This document shows, piece by piece, positions 54,951 through 64,000 of a stretch of DNA of 64,000 nucleotides; the stretch's first letter is position 1; each line of letters starts with the position of its first letter. The translations under genes and the position numbers were made by a program. The DNA lies in contig NC_056765.1 in assembly GCF_018687715.1 (NCBI RefSeq), positions 4,365,001 to 4,429,000 on the forward strand, read 5' to 3'. Below the pieces are notes generated by a model. The model was not told the origin of the DNA. It saw only the letters and a program-made list of their open reading frames with translations, and ran no database searches. The stretch is from Carya illinoinensis (taxonomy: Eukaryota > Streptophyta > Magnoliopsida > Fagales > Juglandaceae).

Positions 54951-56266
54951 TGTTGCCCAGATGACTAATACAAGAAGGGGGGTGAATTGAGTTGTATTAA
55001 AAAAATTACAATTATAAATCATATATACAGTATAAAATATAAACAAAATACGAAATAACAATAAATATAAAGAGTAAGAGTAAGAGAGAAACAAACTCAG
55101 TATGTTAACGAGGTTCGGCCCCACTGCCTACGTCCTCGCCTCAAGCTACCTCTTAAGGATTCCTAAATTTACTATTCAACCTCCTTCAGGTGGAGATAGA
55201 AACCTATTACACCTTTGAACAATACCGCTACAAGGATCTGTGTAGAACATCCCCTACACTTGCAATTACCTTACACGTGGTGATTCAACTATTTCCTGTG
55301 TAGAATACTTTCTACACGCACAAGGATTATATACACACTTTTACTGATATAAGAGCTGATAGTGGGTAGGTTATCAGAAAACACTTCTCAATGAGTGGAA
55401 TAAGATTAATACAGTGCAAACTATATCTCTCAAAATGAACAAGAATTAAGACTCAATGCTTAGAGAAGAGAGAATGAAATCTTTGAATGAATGTTGTATA
55501 CTCTTGGTGTTGTGAATGTGAAGCTCTTAAATGATCTATTTATAGGTATATGAGACTTCATATTCAAATTTAGAAAGACTCACATGTCAAAGACAACATC
55601 ATTCACTTTTTCAAAAAATTCAAATAAAAGGTTCTTCTTTTTTAATTGTCAAAGACAACATCATTCATTTTTCAAAAATTTCAAACCTAATCTTTTACTT
55701 TTGGCATATGACAAAAGGAGCACACTTTACTTTACAAATATTTCAAACCTAATATTTTTACTTTTTGCATATGACAAAAGGAGCACACTTTACTTTTCAA
55801 AATTTTCAAACAAAATCATCTACCTTTTGCATAAGTCAAAAAAAGCATCAATCACTTTTGAAAATATTCAAATAAAACATACACGTGTGAAAAATGACAA
55901 TCAATCAACTTTAATATTTTCAAAATTCAACCCTTTAATCAAGGTATGCACATGTGAAAGATGACAATCAATCATCTTTCAAAATTTTCAAATTTAATTT
56001 TCAAAATATTCATGCACATGTGGAAAATGTATTTTAATGTTTTATGATAAAATATTAATTTTGAGTCTTAATTCTAATTTCGAATTTTTAAGAGATTTAC
56101 AACATTACTCTATAACTTTAATGTGAACTTGTTTTCTTAATGTGCTTGATTCCATTGTACAGACAACTTGAGTTTGAGACTCCTTTATTCTTTGAATTCA
56201 TTTGTTATCATCAAAATCCATGTGTAGATAGATAATTACACAAAACTTGAAATCTTGGATTTAACA
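54951..56266 (-). repeat. solo LTR with 5-bp target duplication, copia family of 4003-5409
   Basis: Reverse orientation: plus strand begins TGTTGCCCAGATGAC and ends CTTGGATTTAACA. Flanked by GTTTA at 54946-54950 and 56267-56271, the 5-bp duplication left by integrase. TATA (reverse of TATAAATAG) is near 55540. The 126-codon plus-strand frame at 55584-55964 is only the tandem repeat read through. A clean duplication with no internal DNA shows that LTR-LTR recombination removed the element. Confidence 0.93.
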
Positions 56267-56281
56267 GTTTATATTTAGAGA

Positions 56282-56440
56282 AATGATAGAGTGCTGCTCG
56301 GATTGTACTGCTCTATTGTACGGCTCATCAATTTAATTTTTTTTACTTAATGATTAAGAAAGTGAATTTTAGTGTATTAATGCATTTTTTATTTTTTTAA
56401 AATATTTAAATATATGAAAAGAAAAAGAACAAAAAAAGAA
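56282..56440. mobile_element. MITE relic
   Basis: Begins GAGTGCTGCTCGGATTGTAC and has an AT-rich body with TTACTTAATGATTAAGAAAG, similar to 6005-6260 and to 9945-10000. The right end is unclear. Confidence 0.4.
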
Positions 56441-56556
56441 CTTCAAATTGTGATCAAGATATATATCGCCATATAATTATGCTCAAACATAAAAATTAAG
56501 CAAATTTTGACAATAGTATGTTCTTGAAATTATGAAGAGGTTGATTTGCTTAATTA

Positions 56557-56738
56557 AGAGTAATGTTATATATAATTTTGTGTTATGCAAGACTTTACAT
56601 ACTTGATGTGAAAAAATAGTAAGATCCGTTAATATTAAAAAGTTGATTTTTTTAATGTAGATCCTAAATTTGTCAACTTAATTTCTTAAAATAAGTGTGC
56701 AAGACTAACAAATTCTAAAACTGTATAAATCATTTCCT
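56557..56738. mobile_element. 182-bp MITE with 8-bp duplication
   Basis: Flanked by CTTAATTA at 56549-56556 and 56739-56746. Subterminal inverted phrases TGCAAGACTTTACATAC and GTGTGCAAGACTAAC and ends AGAGTAATGTTATATA / TGTATAAATCATTTCCT. An 8-bp duplication suggests a hAT-type mobiliser. Confidence 0.7.
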
Positions 56739-56749
56739 CTTAATTAGTT

Positions 56750-57065
56750 AATTTTCCCTTATCTAATAATTTGGGAATCACAACACTCAATGTTGTTAGA
56801 GAGGTTAATTCGAATTACTTCAAGTGGAGTGAAATTCCCACAAGTATGGATCTTTGTTTATTTTATAGTCTACGTCAAATTATTGTCTTTGCACTTTTAT
56901 GTCGCTTAGAAGACTATTAGAATTTCCTAAAATAATTTTACACTTAAGGATTAAGAGTTTAAAATGGTTGCTCTAAGAAATTTATTAGAGAGATGAGAGG
57001 TCTTTATTTGTACATTCACTAACTTTTTCATTACTCAAAATTGACATACACAAGACTTATTAAAT
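56750..57065. other. intergenic
   Basis: No recognisable gene or element ends. Confidence 0.4.
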
Positions 57066-57470
57066 GAGGTTGCGGAGCTTGAAGATGTTGAATTACTCGC
57101 TATTTTTAGAGGGCTTCAACTTAGTGCCAACATGGGATTCAAGAAGATTATTGTTGAAACTGATTGCTTGCCATTAATTCAAGACCTTCAAGAATATGCT
57201 AGATCAACTTCAAGACTTGCTCTTCTGTTTTCTGAGATTATGAAGTTGCTGGTCTTATTCGATGAACATAAATTTCAACATGTTAGTAGGCTAGGCAATA
57301 AAGTGGCTCATACATTAGCTAGACATTCTTGGAATGTTGAAACAATTGAAATGTTATGGGATTGTTTTCTAGATTTTCTTTCTTAAGCCATATGGCTTTA
57401 TAGATGTCTGTAATATTTTATGTGATGAATGAAAGTTTTCTGTTTCTATCAGATATAAAAAAAAAAAAAG
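57066..57470 (+). pseudogene. 5'-truncated LINE tail with RNase H domain
   Basis: The frame from about 57066 reads EVAELEDVELLAIFRGLQLS then ANMGFKKIIVETDCLPLIQD, ending FQHVSRLGNKVAHTLARHSW and stop at 57386. This is the plant LINE-type RNase H (RVT_3) module with the catalytic ETDC and the NKVAHTLA signature. A 3' untranslated part (ATGGCTTTATAGATGTCTGT) and a poly(A) run at 57456-57469 follow. This is a typical 5'-truncated insertion. An imperfect match between CAAGACTTATTAAATGAG (57051) and AAGACTCTTATTGAAAGAG after the tail may be the target duplication. Confidence 0.85.
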
Positions 57471-58412
57471 ACTCTTATTGAAAGAGTTTCTATATGTGGT
57501 GGTTAACTAATTAATTGCAATGGTAGTGAGTTAATTAATTGCCAGTGGTAGGGAGTTAGGGAGTTGATTAAATGCATGTAACTTTTCCACCTATGTGAAC
57601 ATTACATGAGTCATGGGGTACTCATTTCCTGACATCTCCGAATTGTCCCATTAACAATCTTCTCATAATCTCTCAATCAGCTATCCTTCATATAGAAAAT
57701 GAAGCATGCGACATGACGAGATGACAAAGAGTAGAAGTATTATATTAAGTCACAATCTTTCTAACATAGTACTGCATCACTCATAACATTTCTTCTATCC
57801 TACGGAATATTTGATCTCACTAGCTCAAGGGTCCTTAATCCTTCAAGAGTTTATAATTCAAAGCAATTCTTGATTTCACATTATATAATATGCTCATGAT
57901 CATATAAATCAGTCATAATGACATAATCGCCCAAGCTATATATGAGTCATAAAATAGCTTGTAAGAATCCAAATAATTTCTCCTAAACACTCATTTCAAT
58001 TAAGTGAGACTTGACTACTTTTTTAGACATGCTCTATGAGACCGTGTTATTCGTGGCCTTGAGACAACATGCTAAAGTAGCAACATCAACATCAAGTTTT
58101 CATCTCATGATATAGTTCCATGTTCAAGGGCATAGGAATGGATCATCTATTAATTCATTAAAGCTCACATGGTGATGAAGCTTGGACCCATCTAATCCCT
58201 CCATCATATGGTTGTCTATAGCAAATACGAAATTAAAATATATATTATAGCAAAACTCCTACCCAATGGGACTTGTCACATTCAAACATCGTAAGAATAT
58301 TTTCTGGTCACCATAAAGGCGCCATAACTTGAATTTCTTAACATAGTCACTCATCTAGTGTCTACCTAAGATCGATCCCACGTTCTACTTTAATTAGATT
58401 TTATGAAATTGT
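57471..58412. other. intergenic
   Basis: No gene, element end or long repeat recognised on either strand. Confidence 0.4.
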
Positions 58413-58420
58413 GCAAATAC

Positions 58421-58831
58421 CATTATTTTTGGTACCGTACCGTACCGGCCGGTATATTCCCTACCCGTCACTAGGCCGGTACAGGTATGGTACATGTTTC
58501 GTACCGGCTGAAATACCGGTCTGCATACCGGCCGGTATTTCTGCCCTTTATCTTTCTTTTTTTTTTTTTTCATTTTTTTAAGCTATAATCTCATTTTTTG
58601 ATCTTCAATTCATACCAGACTATTTATAATTTATATATATATATATGTATTCATGTCTAATTTATTCATACATAGATTATTATTTTGAAATATAATTCAT
58701 ATATATATTTATATATATAATTTATTTATATATCGACTATCCCGAAACGGTACACGAAATGGTACGGTATCGATATATTTCATTCCAGTGCCTTGACCGG
58801 TACGACATCCGGTACGGTATTCAAAACATTG
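58421..58831. mobile_element. inverted-repeat DNA element with GGTACCG/CCGGTAC ends
   Basis: 411 bp flanked by an 8-bp duplication GCAAATAC at 58413-58420 and 58832-58839. The left end is rich in GGTACCGTACCGTACCGG and CCGGCCGGTAT; the right end has the inverse (GGTACGGTATCGATAT, CCGGTACGGTATTC). Ends CATTATTTTTGG / CAATGTTTTGAA are weakly inverted. The core is AT-rich. It is a non-autonomous element, hAT-like by duplication length. Confidence 0.75.
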
Positions 58832-58839
58832 GCAAATAC

Positions 58840-59509
58840 TCTTGGGATGCAACGAGCGTGTCTTCTAGGAAAAGAATTAACATTTCTAAAGAGAAACTAT
58901 ATTAATAAAATTTACAAATTAATATGCAGATAGCAATATCAAGCATTTCTCATATAAATACAATCATTAAACGATAAGTCATTGAGATGAATTAACATGT
59001 CAAGATCGATATTGCGGTTACCCCTACATATGGTCAAAAATTGGTGAAAAACTGCTTAAAGCTATATACTGAAAAGTGAAAACAATAGAACTTCTGATTC
59101 TGTGAAATATGTCAAAATTCTTCTACTTTTTTCTGCCTTAATTTAAAGTTGGAAAAAATTACTCCTACCTACAAAACTTACCGACAAAATCCATTGGTTG
59201 AGTTGTTTTTTATTATTTAATGGTTCACGAAGTATTTTTAAATGAGTTTATGAATTTGTTTTATATTTTTTTAAAATATTTAAAAGTGTTTAAAATATGG
59301 TTAAAAAAAAAAAATTGATGTTCGGTGAGAATCATCTTTGGGTGTAGCATCACCCTTTATAGTTATGCTTATCAAAATTAGCATCGTTCTTGCTCACTTT
59401 TATGTATTACCCATCCCATCACCCTCACATGAAAATAATTGTCTCCTTTAATTTTTTTTGTAGTTGGTAATGAAGTTATAGTACTGAAAAGATTTTGTTC
59501 ACTTTGCAG
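58840..59509. other. 5' flank of copy C
   Basis: No gag-like or ankyrin exon found here, so copy C is truncated at its 5' side. The last 40 bp (AGTACTGAAAAGATTTTGTT) is the lead-in intron of the mini-exon unit seen in A and B. Confidence 0.55.
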
Positions 59510-60075
59510 TGCTTGCAAAATCAATTGTCAGCAACTTTTTCGGTATATCGTCTTCATTCCATCAAAATCAATCTTGATAATTTCTTGTTTGAAATTTTTG
59601 TAGTCTTTTTTCTTTTCTTTTTTTTTCTTTTTGTTATGGTTTCTTTCAGTTAAATTGGCATTGTTTCAATAATTGTGAAAGAAATCAAGCAATTATATGA
59701 CATGAAGAAGATCCATATCCAATACAATGAACTTCTTTCCTGCATGTGCGAGGAGATACCAACAATCTCCCAAACTCGACAACTTGCAAGTGGTGGGGTT
59801 TATGATGCAATCGGCCGTGCTGTCAAAAATGGATTTCTAAGTTTGTTTCTACAACAGTGAGCTAGGATCCGAGATTTTTGGAGATGGAAGATACAGATTT
59901 GAAGAACTTATTTATGCTTGTTGTTCTGTATCGACATTCTAAGATCTTTAGTCTTATATATAGGCATGGTATGAAGAGCACTTTGACATCTCATAGAGAT
60001 CACAACGATTCCACTAGGCTTAATCGAAGCTCTGGTGCAGTTTTACATATGCAAAGAGAGTTACAATGGTTTAAG

Positions 60076-60788
60076 GTCATCTCTCTCTCTACCCGGCATG
60101 CTTTCTTTTCCTCTCTTTTGCTAAGTAAGTTTTTCTTATTCTAAAAAGGAAACAAGATACACAACAAACTCAATATAAACTACTAACCATGAATGCTAAT
60201 GACAACCCTTTTTTCCTTCAAGAACACACCATACCTAAACATATGGGTTGAGATGTTCTCCAACTCTATGTCTAACTTGGATGGTCTAATTTCTTAAAAG
60301 CAAGACATAATAATAAAAGTGTGAAATTCATATTGTACAATATATAGTCTCACGCATGCTACACACCATCTCTCTCTCTTAACCCTTAGTAGTTAATCCC
60401 CATCACAATCTTTCTCTTCCCCTCCCTCGTTAGAATTGGTCTTCTAATCATTCCTTGTCTTTTTATCCTTTTCAATTTACACATTTGAAATACATATATA
60501 TTATATCTGCACACAAAAATATTTTAATGAAATAAAAAATAATACATTCAAATTATGTAGTTTTAGAAATAAAGTTTTAAGATTAAAATGGCATATATAT
60601 ATATATATATATATTTAGCCGCTAGGTTTCTACTTAATTTATTCAAATTATGTGTTCGTACTTGAAAGCTTGAAAATAATGACTTATATATATATATATA
60701 TATTATTTTGTGTAAGGTTAGGTTTTTGGTCTTTCTAATATTACCCACAGTTAAGTAATTGATTTTGGCAGCATTCTTTTTACAAATG
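60076..60788. other. copy C last intron
   Basis: Homologous to copy A's last intron (AAACAAGATACACAACAAAC, TTCAAGAACACACCATACC, GGTCTTCTAATCATTCC). It contains (TA)n runs at 60595-60614 and 60684-60702. No inserted element was recognised, so this is closest to the ancestral intron. Confidence 0.6.
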
Positions 60789-61023
60789 CAAGAAGTGGAG
60801 AAAATTGTCAATCCCAATCTTAAAGTAGGTATTAACAAAGATAATTTAACTCCACGACAACTGTTTACAAAGAACCATGAGGACATAATGGAAAAGGGAG
60901 AGAAATGGATGAAGGACACAACGTCATCATGTACAGTGGTGGATGCTCTAATTGTTACCATTATGTTTAATGTAGCTTTTTACGGTTCCGGGTGGTTATG
61001 ACCAAACTATAGGCTTTCCAATA

Positions 61024-61193
61024 GGAAAAATATAATTGCAAGCACAACTGTGCACTAATCTGTGCACCAATGTGATGTGATTGGTTAAAAAGTAGATTTT
61101 ATTGAAAACAATGTTAACTTAAAATTTAAGTATGAATAAATCAATATTGGTACACAGATTAATGCGCGACCATGCTTGTATGTAGCAAAACTC
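61024..61193. mobile_element. 170-bp MITE inside copy C PGG exon
   Basis: Ends GGAAAAATATAATTGCAAGC and GCTTGTATGTAGCAAAACTC; inward CACTAATCTGTGCACCAAT / ATTGGTACACAGATTAATG. Duplication TTTCCAATA at 61015-61023 and 61194-61202. Opposite orientation to its relative at 19485-19654, and the same length. Confidence 0.88.
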
Positions 61194-61583
61194 TTTCCAA
61201 TATTCTTAAAGAAAACATCGTTTATGGTCTTTATAATATTCAATACATTGTCCCTTTATTTTACCTCAACTATGGTTTTGATGTTTTTGGAAATTTTCAC
61301 ATTATGTTATGCAGAAGAAGATTTTATTAAGTCATTGCTGAGAAAGATGATTCTAGGTCTTTTTATGCCTTTTTCTTATCTATTGCAACCATGATGATAA
61401 CCTTTTCTGATGCTCTTTTAATCATGCTATGTGACCAATTACCGATTGCAATTCCTCTCATTTGTTTCATTAGTGTTCCGACGGTCACCTTCGCAAGGAT
61501 TCAGTTCCCCATTTTTAAAAATATGTTCATGTTGACCTATTTTCCAGGCATCTTCAATAGGAAGATGAAGCTTGATTTTAAGT

Positions 61584-62090
61584 AATCCATCGCTCGTGCA
61601 ATATGGTGTTTTGCAATATAAACTAAAGATCTCTTCGGTGGCTGGCAAAACAAGAGATTGCATGCTTCTAGCTGGCTTGAGGATACAAGGAAGAAGGCTT
61701 GAAGTTTGTGCCGCTCAAAATAATAGAGATTCATAACTTTCTTCATTATCTCACAAGTTTAAGGGCTTGAAAGAAAATTTAAAGATTTCTTGTTTGGTAG
61801 GAATTTGTGTTTAGTGTGCTTTGTAAGACTCGGATGTATTAAGATTTTAGGTGTTAGTGTTTTTGTTATCACTACCACTCTCCAATCCACTTTTTGCTTC
61901 CCATTGCAAGGATTTCGGTAGTCGAATGAAAAATAGTCCTTATTTTTTTTTACTCATTTAAAACTAATGAAAATTAAAATATAAAATATAAAAGAAATTG
62001 AAATTAAGAAGATAAAATGAGGGAGAGAGACTTTGAGAGCCACATCCTTGTTATTCTCAATTGTGGTTTTTATTTATTTGTCAGGCTTCA
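61584..62090. other. 3' flank of copy C
   Basis: 3' untranslated region homologous to A and B to about 61870, then a dispersed repeat (61935-62080) that matches 30455-30600. No gene. Confidence 0.5.
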
Positions 62091-62710
62091 CACCATTTAG
62101 TCCAAATTATTTACCAATAAATATTCTAAATAGCTTTAAAATTCTGAATATTAAATATCAGACTACCATTGTGAATGTAGGGTCCTTCTTTTGAAAATAA
62201 ATCAAACAAGCAGTTAATAAATGAATCAAATAACACAAATAATCAACACATGATTTTGTTCACGGAGTGGAAACTCATTTGAAGAACGTCTTCAAAATCT
62301 AAAACCACTCCGGGTGTAAGACACCACCTCAAATCCACTATAGAAATTTTAGTTTGTTACAACCAATTTAGAGACACTCACAAAACCTTTGTAGTAGCTA
62401 AACTCGGCTTGCAACACCACGAGTGATCCACTCGATCTCTACACGCATGTAGTGTCGGAACTCCGACCTTCCTATAGCTTCCCACGAGAACCTCTCGATC
62501 TCTGCATCAACGGCAGCTCCGGACTCTTCCGGCCAACAAAAATGTCCACTTCAATGGACTCAAATAAGAGTTGATTTTGTGTATGTTGTGGTGGAGACGT
62601 GTTTATCCAAGAGAGAACCAAATGGGGGAGAGGTTGCTCTAAGAAGTTCTTGGAGGCCCTTAGGGTTTTTGCTTTGATTCTCCACTCTAGAACAAAAGCT
62701 AAGCTGTTCT

Positions 62711-62717
62711 ATTTATA
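62711..62717 (-). promoter_or_regulatory. LTR TATA box
   Basis: Reverse complement reads ACTATAAATAGA, a standard TATA box about 50 bp downstream (on the minus strand) of the GCTCGAGC repeats. Confidence 0.7.
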
Positions 62718-62759
62718 GTTCCCATCAAATGAGGCGTTCAAAACCCTACATTGTAAGTG

Positions 62760-63055
62760 ATCTGGAACATTGGCTCGAGCGAAGTGTCGAGCGAAGGTCG
62801 AGCGCCGAAATCTGCCAGAGTTCGCTCGAGCGCCATGTCGAGCGAGTATCGAGCGGTTGACTCTGCCTGAGTTCGCTCAAGCTTAGTGTCGAGCGAGGGT
62901 CGAGCGAAACACTCTGCCTGGGTTCGCTCGAGCTCAGTGTCGAGCGAGGGTCGAGCGGTTGAATCTGCCTGAGTTCGCTCGAGCTGTATGTCGAGCGGTG
63001 CAATCTGCCCAAGTTCGCTCGAGTGCTCCGTCGAGTGAGGGTCGAGCGAAGTCGT
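62760..63055. repeat. GCTCGAGC tandem repeats in LTR U3
   Basis: Five or six units of about 51 bp, each TCTGCC-GAGTTCGCTCGAGC followed by TGTCGAGCGAGGGTCGAGCG. The unit is rich in TCGAG and contains the palindrome GCTCGAGC. The overlapping frames here (for example 62738-63085, 62746-63078) are repeat artefacts. Related repeats occur at 1-222. Confidence 0.88.
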
Positions 63056-63167
63056 TTCTTTTGACCAATAATGAGCACACTTCAAGCCTTCCGCAACAAC
63101 ACTTGTTACAATACTATTTTACACAGGTTTTTACAAGAATATGCCAATACGCTCATTTTCCTCAACA

Positions 63168-63182
63168 ATCTCCCCCTTTGGC
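63168..63182 (-). promoter_or_regulatory. polypurine tract of the second copia element
   Basis: On the minus strand, CCAAAGGGGGAGAT immediately precedes the LTR start TGTTGAGG. Confidence 0.8.
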
Positions 63183-63601
63183 ATTTCTGTGACAAAACCT
63201 CTAACCTATACATATGACCTAATCCTAGCACACCCAACTAGATCCATATTCTTGAACATGTTGAAATATTTCTGCACACGCTTAGCAAACGGTTAAACAT
63301 ACCCATTCACATATGCACAAAAATGTATTTGCAATTCTCAAATCATAATTCTCAAATCAAATCATAATTAGAAAAGAAATACTTCATTAAGCACAAATCA
63401 AAGATTGAGTTCAAGAAACATTAGTCAAACAACAGCAGCTAACAAGAGATATAAGTCTACAGATATAACCAAAAGCTGCTGTTCCCCCCAAAAAAAATAT
63501 GTGTTAGTACAAGTAACACTCCCCCTGAGTTAATACTGTACTACTCCCCCTCAACAATCTCAACAATAACTCCCCCTTTTTGTCACAAGAAGCCAAGGGT
63601 C
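63183..63601. other. 3' internal untranslated region of the second copia element
   Basis: Between the last ORF and the polypurine tract. It contains further C-rich stretches on the plus strand (ACTCCCCCTGAGTT, CTACTCCCCCTCAAC, ACTCCCCCTTTTTG), that is, several polypurine-like tracts on the minus strand. No ORF. Confidence 0.55.
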
Positions 63602-64000
63602 TCAATCATCACCATCGACATCCTCATTATCCTCATTAAGCTGCCTCTCGATGTCGTTGAAGCGTTGAGTCATAAGTTGCTGCAGGTTATCAACTCTCAC
63701 ATCAAGGCTGTGAACCGTGGCATCTATAATATCAAACCGCGCTTCAAGACGAGCTAGATACTCAAGTACCTGCTGAATGGGCTCAGACGAGCCGGGGGCT
63801 GAGGAAGATGGCTGAGAGCTGGATGGAGCCGAGGTAGACGGCTGAGAACTGGATGGTCGGGAGCTCGAAGGCTGAGAGGGGGGAGCGGGAGGGTGCTCAA
63901 CACGGATAGGATGTGGAGTTGTGTGAGCACGACTCAGCTGGACCGTCCTACGACCAATAGGGGCCTTAAGTGCAATCCTAGGCTACTGAGGATGGAACGC
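63602..64000 (-). pseudogene. C-terminal part of the 3' ORF of the second copia element
   Basis: Minus-strand frame running off the right edge of the window, with stop codon at 63602-63604. It reads GRRTVQLSRAHTTPHPIRVE, a Pro/Ser-rich linker (repeats of PSSSQPSSSA type), then QQVLEYLARLEARFDIIDAT, VHSLDVRVDNLQQLMTQRFN, DIERQLNEDNEDVDGDD. The last 60 residues form a coiled coil with an acidic tail. This resembles the extra protein encoded near the 3' LTR of some large plant copia elements (often labelled putative plant transposon protein); function unknown. A TAG at 63983-63985 interrupts the frame. Orientation is the same as the LTR, unlike the antisense ORFs at 2.4-3.5 kb. Confidence 0.65.

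Larger units (their letters stand above)
59510..61583 (+). pseudogene. copy C: 5'-truncated ankyrin/PGG locus
   Basis: Exons: mini-exon 59510-59542 (33 nt, VLAKSIVSNFF), pre-PGG about 59670-60075, PGG 60789-61583. Lesions: acceptor TTTCAATAA (as in B); a frameshift near 59833 and TAG in the corrected frame (TTVS-stop-DPRFL); loss of about 12 codons (NNILH region) near 60012; last-exon acceptor changed from GCAG to GCAA at 60791; an extra T near 60978 just before the PGG motif; a MITE at 61024-61193; a frameshift near 61370. The MQRELQWFK junction and its donor are intact, unlike A and B. It is clearly non-functional. Confidence 0.9.
62091..63167 (-). repeat. 3' LTR of a second Ty1/copia family
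   Basis: On the minus strand the LTR starts TGTTGAGGAAAATGAGC at 63167, directly after a polypurine tract. It runs through the GCTCGAGC repeat block, a TATA box at 62711-62717 and a leader (GCTTAGCTTTTGTTCTAGAG). Its far end, toward lower coordinates, was not resolved; 62091 is a guess, since no clear CA end or target duplication was found. The 5' LTR would lie beyond the window's right edge. Confidence 0.65.

Noticed and set aside
62738..63085. Long overlapping frames through the GCTCGAGC repeats
   Set aside because: Period of about 51 bp (a multiple of three) keeps frames open by chance; the region is LTR U3, not coding.

Overview
The window is a transposon-rich stretch of nuclear DNA from a eudicot plant. 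The evidence is spliced genes with GT/AG introns, Ty1/copia, Ty3/gypsy, LINE, SINE, TRIM, CACTA and Mutator/hAT-like elements, and AT-rich intergenic DNA. A woody Fagales species (walnut/hickory/oak group) is my best guess, from the style of the MITEs and of the gag-like/ankyrin/PGG genes; this is impression, not proof. No prokaryotic features are present.

The only host-type gene family is a tandem cluster of three related plus-strand loci of the ankyrin-repeat/PGG-domain membrane protein family (ACD6/ITN1-like). Copy A is at about 16.8-24.4 kb, copy B at 41.9-53.3 kb, and the 5'-truncated copy C at 59.5-61.6 kb. A and B begin with an exon encoding a copia gag-like (DUF4219/UBN2-type) domain. 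In copy B this exon splices in phase and in frame to the ankyrin exon, so the family looks like a gag-ankyrin-PGG fusion. All three copies carry disabling lesions: stops, frameshifts, lost splice sites and MITEs in exons. Copy A keeps an intact last (PGG/transmembrane) exon. Copies A and B share a promoter block of roughly 400 bp; B and C share derived changes and are the closer pair.

Layout. 0-5.4 kb: 3' part of a Ty1/copia element with integrase end, RT-RNase H, two paralogous antisense coiled-coil ORFs, polypurine tract and a 1.4-kb LTR. 5.4-13.6 kb: MITEs, a 1.6-kb poly(A)-tailed retroposon with a 12-bp target duplication, and microsatellites. 13.7-16.1 kb: decayed L1-type LINE. 16.4-24.4 kb: copy A, with MITEs and a TRIM in its introns. 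26.2-30.3 kb: a gypsy pol remnant holding two nested Mutator-like elements, abutting a reverse copia remnant. 31.3 kb: mini-SINE. 32.9-33.9 kb: duplicated NPH3-type gene fragments, then a perfect-looking hairpin. 36.2-37.5 kb: a solo LTR of the first copia family. 41.5-53.3 kb: copy B, whose last intron holds a complete 6.4-kb non-autonomous CACTA element with palindromic subterminal repeats and an internal satellite-like higher-order array. 54.95-56.27 kb: another solo LTR with a clean 5-bp duplication. 57 kb: LINE tail. 59.5-61.6 kb: copy C. 62-64 kb: 3' end of a second copia family on the minus strand, whose LTR carries GCTCGAGC-rich repeats upstream of a TATA box.

The most unusual items are the CACTA element with its palindrome-bearing trimeric higher-order array, the phase-matched gag-ankyrin-PGG fusion with iterated symmetric mini-exons, and the paired antisense ORFs of the copia element.
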